Of a DNA stretch of 64,000 nt, positions 47,400 through 57,657 are shown piece by piece (positions within the stretch are counted from its first letter, which is position 1; every line of letters begins with the position of its first letter). This DNA is from Sphingomonas sp. 8AM (GTDB lineage Bacteria; Pseudomonadota; Alphaproteobacteria; Sphingomonadales; Sphingomonadaceae), in assembly GCF_902506455.1 (NCBI RefSeq), contig NZ_LR733844.1, positions 1,684,224 through 1,748,223 of the forward strand, written 5' to 3'. A program made the position numbers and the translations under genes. The notes under the pieces were generated by a model. That model made no database searches and was not told the origin of the DNA. It was given only the letters and a program-made list of their open reading frames with translations.

Positions 47400-49159
47400 G
47401 ACCGCTCTCCCCCGCCCCATGGATGCTGCTCGGCGATCATCGCGCGCGCGGTGCGCTGGTCGACCGCCTCGATCTGGATACGCAGCCGTTCCTTGTCACT
47501 GGCGCGATACATCTGCTCGGCCCGGTCCACCTCGCCCGGTGCGATGCCGAGGTGGCCCATCGCGAGCCGCGCCATCTTCACCGCAGACTCGAGCACTTCG
47601 CGAACCACCGCCCGCGCCGGGCCGTTCTTTAGTTTGACCAGCGCGCGGCGATCGTAGGCACGGACATAAAGCGCGGCGTTCGGGAATGCCTCGTGTACCG
47701 CTTCCAGTTGTTCGAGCGACAATTGGTCACCGTCCATGCAGAACAGGATCAGCTCGGCCTCGGCCGCGCCCGCCTGCCGCAACAGATCGAGCCGCGTGCC
47801 GTCGCCATAATAGACTTTGGAGCCGAGTTCACCCGCGATGTCGATCATCTCGATGTCGGTGTCGATCAGCGTGACGGGAATGTCCTGCGCCATCAGCATC
47901 TGGCCGACCGTCTGACCGAAGCGACCGTAGCCGACAATGATTGCGTTCGCGCCGTCCGCGCGCGGCCCGTCCCGATCAGTCTCCGCCGCGATCGGCTGCT
48001 CGCGGAAGCGGCGCGTGAACATCATCAGGAACGGCGTCGTCGCCATCGACAGCGTGATGATCGCACCGAACAGGCTGGCGGCATCGGGAGCGATCAACAG
48101 CGCCTGTTGCGCCTGCGCAAGCAGCACGAACCCGAACTCGCCGCCCTGGCTGAGCAGCAGGCCGAGCGCCAGCGCCTGGCGCCAGCCCATGCGGAACGCC
48201 AGCCCGAGCACGGTAATGATCGCTGCCTTGCTCGCGATCAGCGCCGCGGCCGTCGCGATCACGAACAGCGGCCGCTCGGCGATCGCGCCAAGGTTGAGCA
48301 TCATGCCGACCGCGAGGAAGAACAGTCCGAGCAGGATAGCGCGGAACGGCTCGACGTCCGTTTCCAGCTCGTGCCGGTAGGGGCTGTCCGCGAGCATCAC
48401 CCCTGCCACGAACGCGCCGAGCGCGGTCGACAGACCGAGCCGCTCCATGACCGCCGCGGCGGCGATCACGGTGAACAGCGCGGCAAACACGAACATCTCG
48501 CGTTCGCCGAGGTGACCGATCAGCCGGAACAGCGGCCGCATGACGAAGCGCCCCGCGGCGACGAGCCCGCCGATCGCCAGCACCGTATAGACGCCGAGCA
48601 GCCAGCCTTCCGGTCCGGTCGCGCCGGCCGGGTTGCGGCTCATCGCGGCGATGATCGTGATCATCGGGATGATCGACAGATCCTGGAACAACAGGATCGA
48701 GAAGGCACGCTCGCCGAACGGGGTACGGAGCCGCCCCGAGGATTGCAGCATCGGCAGCACCTGCGCGGTCGACGACAGCGCAAGCGGCATCCCGACCGCG
48801 AGCGCAGCGGCGAGCGAGAATCGCGCCGCCAGCGCAAGGATTGCGGCCAGCGCGATACCACATGCGACAACCTGGATGAGCCCGAGCCCGAAGATATCCT
48901 GTTTCAGCCGCCACAGCCGCTGTGGGCTCAGCTCGAGCCCGACGATGAACAGCAGCAGGGTGATGCCCAGTTCGGCAAATCCCAGCTTCGCCTCGGCATC
49001 GCCGACCAGCCCGAGCAGGTGCGGACCTACCACCGCGCCGGCGACGAGGAAGCCCAGCGTCGCACCAAGGCCGAGGCGCCGGAACAGCAGCACGAACACC
49101 AGTCCGGTGCCGAGCAGGATCGTTCCGTCGCGAATCATCGAGACGTCGGCGTGCTCCAT
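47396..49159 (-). CDS. Monovalent cation:proton antiporter with RCK domain (KefB/C-like)
   Basis: 587 residues: twelve helices of the CPA2 exchanger (LGATLGFLVAGAVVGPHLLGL, LLLFIVGLELSPQRLW, LSSTAQVLPML and GLFFLAVGMMLNLG) and a C-terminal TrkA-N/RCK domain starting NAIIVGYGRFGQTVGQML with VYYGDGTRLDLLRQAGA. It is closest to glutathione-gated K+ efflux proteins KefB/KefC; gating by glutathione is not shown by the sequence. Shares overlaps with DUF423 downstream and the IscU-like gene upstream. Confidence 0.92.
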   Translation of the reverse strand: MEHADVSMIRDGTILLGTGLVFVLLFRRLGLGATLGFLVAGAVVGPHLLGLVGDAEAKLGFAELGITLLLFIVGLELSPQRLWRLKQDIFGLGLIQVVACGIALAAILALAARFSLAAALAVGMPLALSSTAQVLPMLQSSGRLRTPFGERAFSILLFQDLSIIPMITIIAAMSRNPAGATGPEGWLLGVYTVLAIGGLVAAGRFVMRPLFRLIGHLGEREMFVFAALFTVIAAAAVMERLGLSTALGAFVAGVMLADSPYRHELETDVEPFRAILLGLFFLAVGMMLNLGAIAERPLFVIATAAALIASKAAIITVLGLAFRMGWRQALALGLLLSQGGEFGFVLLAQAQQALLIAPDAASLFGAIITLSMATTPFLMMFTRRFREQPIAAETDRDGPRADGANAIIVGYGRFGQTVGQMLMAQDIPVTLIDTDIEMIDIAGELGSKVYYGDGTRLDLLRQAGAAEAELILFCMDGDQLSLEQLEAVHEAFPNAALYVRAYDRRALVKLKNGPARAVVREVLESAVKMARLAMGHLGIAPGEVDRAEQMYRASDKERLRIQIEAVDQRTARAMIAEQHPWGGGERS

Positions 49160-49593
49160 CAGCTGCTCCTCGCGGCGCGTGCCTGTTCGGCGGCCTCCGC
49201 AGCCGCCTCGAAGGCGAGGCGAATCGACGGGTGGCGGGCGGTGAGTTTCAGGCCCGGGGTGAAGATGTCGATTCCGGGCCAGACCGGCACGTCGCCGGTA
49301 CCCGCCAGCCAGTGCGCGAGGGCGTCGCGGGCCGCCGCCAGTTCCTCGGGCGAGCGGCCGAGCGCGTGACGCGCCAGCAGCGTTGAGGACGCCTGACCGA
49401 GCAGACAGGCGCGCACCTGCGTGCCGAGCGCGTCGACCCGCCCGTCCTCGCCCAGCCGGACGTCGATCGTCACGCGGCTGCCGCAGATCGGCGAGCGGCG
49501 TTCGGCCGAGCCATGCGGGTCGACGAGACGCTCCGGATACGGATTGCCGATCGCCAGCGCACTGACATCAGGGGTGTAAAGATCGAGGCTCAT
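49159..49593 (-). CDS. IscU/SufU/NifU-like protein lacking a third cysteine
   Basis: 144 residues of the Fe-S scaffold fold (COG0822). SPICGSRVTIDVRLG and VRACLLGQASSTLLA supply two of the usual three Cys ligands, and the region around ARHPSIRLAFEAAAEAA, where IscU and SufU have the third Cys, has none. It may bind clusters differently or may not be a scaffold. Tightly coupled to cvpA (four-base overlap) and the Kef gene (one base), an unusual place for a Fe-S gene. Confidence 0.8.
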   Translation of the reverse strand: MSLDLYTPDVSALAIGNPYPERLVDPHGSAERRSPICGSRVTIDVRLGEDGRVDALGTQVRACLLGQASSTLLARHALGRSPEELAAARDALAHWLAGTGDVPVWPGIDIFTPGLKLTARHPSIRLAFEAAAEAAEQARAARSS

Positions 49594-50144
49594 GAACGTC
49601 CGTCACTGGAGCGGGAAGAGGTGCGCGGGCCGAACACCGGCTGCCCCTTGCGCCGGCGATCAACGAAGTCGGCGATCGCGCCGCTGGTCGCCACCAGCAG
49701 TGGGAAGGTGCGGGCGTTCTTCAGCCAGGCCGGGCGCCGCGTCGGCCCGCCGCCGGTCAGGTCGAGCATGAGGACGAGGAAGAGGAACGCCAGGCTGGCG
49801 AGAATCAGTCCCTTCAGTGCGCCGAAGCCGAAGCCGAGCGCGCGGTCGATCGGCCCCAGCACCGACGTGCGGGTCCTTGCCGAAATCGCGCTGATGATCA
49901 ATCGGCTGACCAGATAGGTGCCGCCGGTCAGGACCACGAACGCCAGCACCGCTGCGCCCGAGACGCTCGCGATCGACCCGGCAAGTGCCTTCGACAGCGG
50001 CAGATGGAAGATCTTGAGCGCAAAGATCATCGCCACCCACGCAAACAGCGCCAGCACCTCGCCGACGAACCCGCGCCGCGCCCCGCCGAACGCGGTCAGC
50101 GCGACGAGCACGAGGACGGCGATGTCGAGCGGTTCGAGGTTCAT
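49590..50144 (-). CDS. cvpA: CvpA family protein
   Basis: 184 residues with four hydrophobic helices. MNLEPLDIAVLVLVALTAFGGARRGFVGE is split here over the first helix; the RGFVGEVLALFAWV and LGPIDRALGFGFGALKGL blocks are typical of CvpA (colicin V production protein), a membrane protein needed for normal envelope stress resistance. The last 35 residues are Arg/Ser-rich. Overlaps the IscU-like gene by four bases; a 152-base gap separates it from radA. Confidence 0.92.
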   Translation of the reverse strand: MNLEPLDIAVLVLVALTAFGGARRGFVGEVLALFAWVAMIFALKIFHLPLSKALAGSIASVSGAAVLAFVVLTGGTYLVSRLIISAISARTRTSVLGPIDRALGFGFGALKGLILASLAFLFLVLMLDLTGGGPTRRPAWLKNARTFPLLVATSGAIADFVDRRRKGQPVFGPRTSSRSSDGRS

Positions 50145-50296
50145 GCCCCCTCCTTATGGCGCGATCCCGCAATCGGCTAGGGCCCGATGTTGGCGAAGGT
50201 TACGCAAAACGGCGGTCGCGGCGCCGGCCGCGCGAACGCACTGGCTCCGTCGGTCTGCCAGCCTGCCCGATGTTGGACGCTGTAGGACAGCCCGGC

Positions 50297-51664
50297 TCAG
50301 CCGCGTCCGAGCAAATGATCGACGAACTGTCCCAGCGTCCGGAAGGCCGATTGCCGCATCGCCCCGCGCTCGACCGCCGCCGGCAGCAACGCGCGCTCGA
50401 AGCCGAGCTTGGCAGCTTCCTTCAGCCGCAACGGGGCATGCGCGACCGGGCGCAATTCCCCCGACAGCGCGATCTCGCCGAACGCGACCGCGTCGGCGGG
50501 CACCGGGCGCTCGCTGAGCCCCGAAACCAGCGCCGCGGCAACTGCGAGGTCGGCGGCCGGATCCTGAATGCGATAGCCGCCCGCGACATTCAGATAGACC
50601 TCGCAGGTCGAGAAGCTGAGCCCGCAGCGCGCCTCCAGCACCGCGAGGATCATTGCCAGCCGCGCCGCATCCCAGCCGACCACCGAGCGGCGTGGGGTCG
50701 CCCCGCTCGCGACACGCACCACCAACGCCTGGATCTCGACCAGTACCGGGCGCGTGCCCTCCAGCGCCGGGAACACCGTCGCGCCGGTCACGCCCTCCTC
50801 ACGCTGCGTCAGGAACAAGGCCGAAGGATTCGACACCTCGACCAGCCCGTCCCCCGCCATCGCAAACACGCCGATCTCGTCGGTACCGCCAAAGCGGTTC
50901 TTTAGGCTGCGCAAGATGCGATATTGATGGCTGCGCTCGCCCTCGAAGCTGAGCACGGTGTCCACCATATGTTCGAGCACGCGCGGGCCGGCGATCGATC
51001 CGTCCTTGGTGACATGCCCGACGAGCACGACCGCGGTGCCGCGCTCCTTGGCGAAGCGGATCAGCTCCTGTGCGGTCGCGCGCACCTGACTGACCGTGCC
51101 CGGCGCGCCCTCGATAAGGTCGGAGTGCATCGTCTGGATCGAGTCGATCACCACCAGGCGCGGCGGCGTGCCTTGACCCAAGGTCGTGAGGATATCGCGC
51201 GTGGATGTTGCCGCCGCGAGCCGCACAGGTGCGTCGCCGAGCCCCAGCCGTTGTGCACGCAGCCGCACCTGATCGGCCGCCTCCTCGCCGGAAACATAAG
51301 CGACATCATGACCAGCGCGTGCCAACGCCGCCGCGGCCTGCAACAGCAGGGTCGACTTGCCGATCCCCGGATCGCCGCCGATCAGCGTTGCCGAGCCCGC
51401 CACCAGCCCACCTCCCAGCGCGCGATCGAACTCGGCAATCCCGAAGGGCAGCCGATCAGGAAGGACGGATTCCGCATCGAGCGCGGTCATCGCGATCATC
51501 CTCCCGCCGCCCTGCAGATTGTGCTTCGCCTGAAATGGCGTGGCATTGAGCGGCGCTTCCTCGACCAGCGTGTTCCACTCCGAACAATCAGCACATTGTC
51601 CCTGCCAGCGATGACTGACCGAGCCGCACGACTGGCAGACAAATCTCTTCTGAACCTTCGCCAT
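50297..51664 (-). CDS. radA: DNA repair protein RadA (Sms)
   Basis: Branch-migration ATPase assisting RecA recombination. 455 residues. The N-terminal four-Cys zinc finger (FVCQSCGSVSHRWQGQCADC), Walker A GGDPGIGKSTLLLQ, the RadA-specific LKNRFGGTDEIGVF and a C-terminal Lon-like domain with LAVAAALVSGLSERPVPADAV split are all visible. A LexA box 22 bases upstream of the ATG suggests SOS control, unlike E. coli radA. Divergent from the PRC-barrel-like gene. Confidence 0.96.
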   Translation of the reverse strand: MAKVQKRFVCQSCGSVSHRWQGQCADCSEWNTLVEEAPLNATPFQAKHNLQGGGRMIAMTALDAESVLPDRLPFGIAEFDRALGGGLVAGSATLIGGDPGIGKSTLLLQAAAALARAGHDVAYVSGEEAADQVRLRAQRLGLGDAPVRLAAATSTRDILTTLGQGTPPRLVVIDSIQTMHSDLIEGAPGTVSQVRATAQELIRFAKERGTAVVLVGHVTKDGSIAGPRVLEHMVDTVLSFEGERSHQYRILRSLKNRFGGTDEIGVFAMAGDGLVEVSNPSALFLTQREEGVTGATVFPALEGTRPVLVEIQALVVRVASGATPRRSVVGWDAARLAMILAVLEARCGLSFSTCEVYLNVAGGYRIQDPAADLAVAAALVSGLSERPVPADAVAFGEIALSGELRPVAHAPLRLKEAAKLGFERALLPAAVERGAMRQSAFRTLGQFVDHLLGRG

Positions 51665-51685
51665 CGTTCGCCCCTAGCGCATCAG

Positions 51686-51700
51686 GAACGATCAGGGAAC
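51686..51700 (-). promoter_or_regulatory. LexA (SOS) box of radA
   Basis: GAACGATCAGGGAAC (plus strand), GTTC-N7-GTTC toward radA, 22 bases before its start. Exact alphaproteobacterial consensus. Confidence 0.7.
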
Positions 51701-51705
51701 ACGCT

Positions 51706-51730
51706 TGCGATGAACAAGACGTTCATCGCA
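51706..51730. repeat. Perfect inverted repeat between radA and the PRC-barrel-like gene
   Basis: TGCGATGAAC (51706-51715) and GTTCATCGCA (51721-51730), centre AAGAC. It lies between the radA LexA box and the EcfG promoter and could be an operator for either side or a leader hairpin; its role is not known. Confidence 0.5.
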
Positions 51731-51755
51731 GGGCAAGGCAGGTTGTTACACATTC

Positions 51756-51780
51756 GGAACCCTGCCCGGGAACGACCGTT
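51756..51780 (+). promoter_or_regulatory. EcfG (general stress sigma factor) type promoter
   Basis: GGAAC (51756-51760), 16-base spacer, CGTT (51777-51780), the exact core of EcfG-dependent promoters in alphaproteobacteria. It ends 44 bases before the GTG of the PRC-barrel-like gene. Confidence 0.65.
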
Positions 51781-51823
51781 TGGTCCCGACCAAGTTTCTT
51801 GCCAACGAGTAAAGGAGTTCCTC

Positions 51824-52489
51824 GTGAAGCATTTCGCCATCCTCGCTTTGGCTTCTGCCGCATTGATCCCGGGCGTTGCCCTGGCACAGGCGCAGACGCC
51901 GGCAGCGGGCCAGACCGCCCCGGCGGCGGGCGCAGCGGTGACCACCGGTGCGACCGTCTATGACACGTCGGGCGGGGTCGTCGGAACCGTCGAGTCCACC
52001 GACGGCACCAACGCGGTCGTCAACACCGGCACGGTCAAGGCAGCGATCCCGCTGACCTCGCTCGGCGCCGGCGCACAGGGACCGGTGCTGGCGATGACCA
52101 AGGCGCAGCTTGAAGCGGCCGCAGGTCAGCAGCAGGCGCAGGCCTCCGCCGAGTTCAAGTCAAAGCTGGTGCCCGGCGCGACCGTCTATGGCACTGGCGG
52201 TTCGCAGCTGGGCACGATCAAGTCGGTTGACGCCAGCGGCGTGACGCTGACCACCACCGAAGGTGACGCGGTGTTGCCGGTAACCGGCTTCGGGCCGGGG
52301 CCGCAGGGCATCCTGCTCGGCATGACCGCGGCGCAGCTCAAGGCCGCGATGTCGGCGGCGGCGCCGACAGCCGGTGCGAGCGCGACGGCGGGTGCCACCG
52401 CGGATGCGACGGCAGCGACGACCGATACTGCGGCAGCTCCGACGACCGAAACCGCAGCGCCGGCCAAGTCCAAGCGCAAGCCGCGCTGA
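51824..52489 (+). CDS. Periplasmic PRC-barrel-like repeat protein, stress-regulated
   Basis: 221 residues with a Sec signal peptide (HFAILALASAALIPGVALAQ). Two similar PRC-barrel-like units follow: GATVYDTSGGVVGTVESTDG ending MTKAQLEAAAG, and GATVYGTGGSQLGTIKSVDA ending MTAAQLKAAMS, each about 55 residues. The tail is Ala/Thr-rich and ends in the basic KSKRKPR. Start GTG 51824, with AAAGGAG seven bases upstream. An EcfG-type promoter upstream suggests general stress control. Function unknown; sphingomonads have many such proteins. Confidence 0.82.
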   Translation: MKHFAILALASAALIPGVALAQAQTPAAGQTAPAAGAAVTTGATVYDTSGGVVGTVESTDGTNAVVNTGTVKAAIPLTSLGAGAQGPVLAMTKAQLEAAAGQQQAQASAEFKSKLVPGATVYGTGGSQLGTIKSVDASGVTLTTTEGDAVLPVTGFGPGPQGILLGMTAAQLKAAMSAAAPTAGASATAGATADATAATTDTAAAPTTETAAPAKSKRKPR

Positions 52490-52507
52490 GTGCTGGGCTA
52501 GGAGGTG

Positions 52508-52582
52508 GCGGGGCGTCGGCCCCGCCGCTTTCCCGGCGAGACGCCGTCCGTGCGGTCAGGCGCGGGCGGCGTTTTGTTTTTG
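52508..52582 (+). terminator. Terminators after the PRC-barrel-like gene
   Basis: First an eight-base stem GGCGGGGC/GCCCCGCC (52508-52515 with 52520-52527). Then a stronger one: ACGCCGTCCG (52542-52551) with CGGGCGGCGT (52564-52573) followed by TTTTGTTTTT to 52582. Confidence 0.7.
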
Positions 52583-52660
52583 TGTTTCGGAGGGGGAAAG
52601 AAGCGGGATCTTGAGTCGAGCGTGTGACGGGGGCTTGTGGGCCGAACGTCAATTCGCCCC

Positions 52661-52741
52661 ACCGTCATTGCGAGCGCAGCGAAGCAATCCAGAGCCGGAT
52701 CAGGACGCCCTGGATTGCTTCGCTACGCTCGCAATGACGGT
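52661..52741. repeat. Family A palindromic repeat, full copy
   Basis: Left arm 52661-52691 and right arm 52711-52741, 31 bases with one mismatch that is a wobble pair on one strand. The arms and even the centre (GGAT/GGAC-CAGGACG) match the copy at 22024-22099. Confidence 0.9.
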
Positions 52742-52800
52742 GAAAGCGGGGCCCCGGATCAGGTCCGGGAGCGACGTAGCCGAAAGTGGGCGACGTCGCC

Positions 52801-55464
<2,664 letters not shown>

Positions 55465-55604
55465 GGCGCCCGACTTAATCCGCGAACGTCGCGCTGCCTA
55501 GAGCCCCGGTGTGCGCTTCTGTTCATCGCATGCGGCACAGCGCGCGATTGTCACTTTCACCTATGTATGCAAAGCCGCCGATGACGAATCGGGGGTTAAG
55601 CTGA

Positions 55605-56324
55605 ATGAAACATTTACTGAAAATGGCCGCTTTGTGCGCCGCCTTCGGGGCGGGAGGCGCGTCGGCGGCGACGTTGATCCAGTACGACAGCGAGCAGGGG
55701 GCACTGCGCGGGTTCGACGGGTTCGACAGCCGGATGGGCACGCTCGACAAGGTGACGCTGACCGTCGACCTCGCCAAGACGCGCGGCTGGGTGGTGAGCG
55801 CGCCGGCGGGCGGTGCGACCACCGCCAGCCTGTCGTGGACGATCGCGGGCGACTGGCGGCTGGCGTCGACCAATGCCGCGCTGGGCAATCCGCTCGTCGC
55901 GCTGGCCGGGACGGGCAGCAGCCTTGTCGCGCTCGACCGCGGTGGCGATCAGGGGCGGTACGGGTTCTTCGAGGTCACCGCGTTCGGATCGAAGACCTTC
56001 ACGTTCGACCCCAAGCAATTCCTCAATCGCCGGACGATCTTCAACGGCTATGATCTCGGGCAGAATGTCGGCTCGGGCGATACCGGCTTCTCCGGCGTTC
56101 CACTGGGCGGCACGGTCGACCAGCTGCAAGGCGCGTGCATCGTCGCCGGCGGCAACCCCATCAGCCCGGGCGAGGATTTCTGCGGCAACGCGAGTTATAC
56201 GCTGACCTACGACTATACGCCCGCGGTGCCGGAACCGGGGACGTGGGCGCTGATGATCGCGGGTTTCGCGACCACCGGCGCGGCGCTGCGCCGTCGCCGC
56301 CGCCGGGCGACCGCGACCGCCTGA
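55605..56324 (+). CDS. PEPxxWA-CTERM sorting-domain protein
   Basis: 239 residues: a Sec signal peptide (LLKMAALCAAFGAGGASAA), a beta-rich middle, and the C-terminal signal PAVPEPGTWALMIAGFATTG followed by ALRRRRRRA. That is the sphingomonad form of the PEP-CTERM tag, which an exosortase (EpsH/XrtA type) recognises and processes for surface or extracellular anchoring, usually with exopolysaccharide. Two Cys near residue 180-200 may pair. No exosortase lies in the window. GGGGG precedes the ATG. Its stop is three bases from the M24 gene stop. Confidence 0.9.
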   Translation: MKHLLKMAALCAAFGAGGASAATLIQYDSEQGALRGFDGFDSRMGTLDKVTLTVDLAKTRGWVVSAPAGGATTASLSWTIAGDWRLASTNAALGNPLVALAGTGSSLVALDRGGDQGRYGFFEVTAFGSKTFTFDPKQFLNRRTIFNGYDLGQNVGSGDTGFSGVPLGGTVDQLQGACIVAGGNPISPGEDFCGNASYTLTYDYTPAVPEPGTWALMIAGFATTGAALRRRRRRATATA

Positions 56325-56327
56325 CGG

Positions 56328-57584
56328 TCAGACCGGACGGTCGAGCGAGGCCGGCGGGGTGCTGAACCACGCCGGCCCGTCCGCCGTCATGTGGAAGCAA
56401 TCCTCGAGCCGCACCCCGAACCTGCCGGGCAGGTAGAGGCCGGGTTCGTCCGAGAAGCACATGCCGGGCGCAAGCGTCGTCGTCTCGCCGTGGACGAGGT
56501 TGACCGGTTCGTGCCCGTCCATGCCGATCCCGTGCCCGGTACGGTGCGAAAGGCCCGGCAGCCGGTAGCCGGGACCGTAGCCGAGCCGCTCGTAGAAAGC
56601 GCGGACTGTATCGTCGATCGCGCCTGCCGCAACACCGACCTGCGCGGTGCGGAACGCCAGCGCCTGTGCGGCCCTGACCTGCTCCCATACCTTCCGCTGC
56701 CCGGCGGTTGCGCGCCCGTGCACCCAGGTGCGCGACACGTCGGACTGATAGCCCTGCACCGTGCAGCCGCAATCCATCAGCACCACCTGCGCATCCGCGA
56801 CGCGGCCCACCTCGCGGCTGCCATGCGGCAACGCCGCGGCGGGGCCGATCAGCGCGAGCGCGAATTCGGGATCGCCGCCCAGCCGACTGGTCGCCGCGTT
56901 CATCAACGCGCCGATCTGCGCGCCGGTCATCCCGGCCTCGACACGCGGATAGGTCCAGCGATAGGCGGCAATCGTCACATCGGTAGCGAGTTGCATCAGC
57001 GCGATCTCGGCGGGCGTCTTGATCATCCGGCAACCGCGCACGACCGGATTGGCACTGACGAGCGTTGCGCCGGGTAAGGCGTGGGCCAGACCGTCAAAGG
57101 CGAAGAAGCGCGCGCTCTCCTCGACCCCGATCGCCCGCCCCGCGAGCTTCCGGTCGCGCAGGAAACCGGCGACAACCGTCAACGGGTCCTGATCCTCCTG
57201 CCACACGCGGACCTCCGCCGGGACGGCGAGCGTCTGGCGGACCGATGGCTCCTCGAAGAACGGGGTGACGATACACGGCTCGCCCTCCGCCGGGATGACG
57301 GCTGCGGTCAGCCGCTCGCTGCGGTGCCAGACGACGCCGGTAAAATAGATCAGGCTCGAGCCCGGTTCGATCAGCACCGCGCCGATGTTGGCGGCGCGCA
57401 TCAGCGCCTGCGCACGCACGAGCCGGTTCTGGCGCTCGACCACACCGATCGGCTCGGCGGCTCCGGTCATGTCCACGAGGCCGGCGAGATCGGGTTCGGC
57501 GGCGCGGACGATCGAGGTCGCCAGAATGGCAGCGGCACCGCCGAGAACGGACCGGCGCGAGGGGCGGAAGCGGGCAGTGAACAT
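56328..57584 (-). CDS. M24 family metallopeptidase (Xaa-Pro type), Tat-exported
   Basis: 418 residues. The N terminus RPSRRSVLGGAAAILATSIV is a twin-arginine signal, so the enzyme folds and acts in the periplasm. A creatinase-like N domain is followed by the pita-bread domain: metal ligands in VLMDCGCTVQGYQSDVSRTW (two Asp), GHGIGMDGHEP (His), CFSDEPGLYLPG and RLEDCFHM (Glu each). These enzymes remove residues before proline; exact substrate unknown. Divergent from the symporter gene. Confidence 0.9.
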   Translation of the reverse strand: MFTARFRPSRRSVLGGAAAILATSIVRAAEPDLAGLVDMTGAAEPIGVVERQNRLVRAQALMRAANIGAVLIEPGSSLIYFTGVVWHRSERLTAAVIPAEGEPCIVTPFFEEPSVRQTLAVPAEVRVWQEDQDPLTVVAGFLRDRKLAGRAIGVEESARFFAFDGLAHALPGATLVSANPVVRGCRMIKTPAEIALMQLATDVTIAAYRWTYPRVEAGMTGAQIGALMNAATSRLGGDPEFALALIGPAAALPHGSREVGRVADAQVVLMDCGCTVQGYQSDVSRTWVHGRATAGQRKVWEQVRAAQALAFRTAQVGVAAGAIDDTVRAFYERLGYGPGYRLPGLSHRTGHGIGMDGHEPVNLVHGETTTLAPGMCFSDEPGLYLPGRFGVRLEDCFHMTADGPAWFSTPPASLDRPV

Positions 57585-57657
57585 GGTTGCGAACGATACG
57601 GTGCTTGACCGCGGCGCCGCAATCCCCTTCCCTGTCGCGCATCAAGTGGAGCAGTGA

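Larger units (their letters stand above)
52490..52800. other. Gene-free stretch with terminators and nested palindromic repeats
   Basis: 311 bases between the PRC-barrel-like gene and the convergent alaS gene. From left to right: two hairpin terminators, a decayed family B half (52597-52630), the family A repeat at 52661-52741 and a second family B half (about 52742-52780). I see no gene. Confidence 0.7.
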
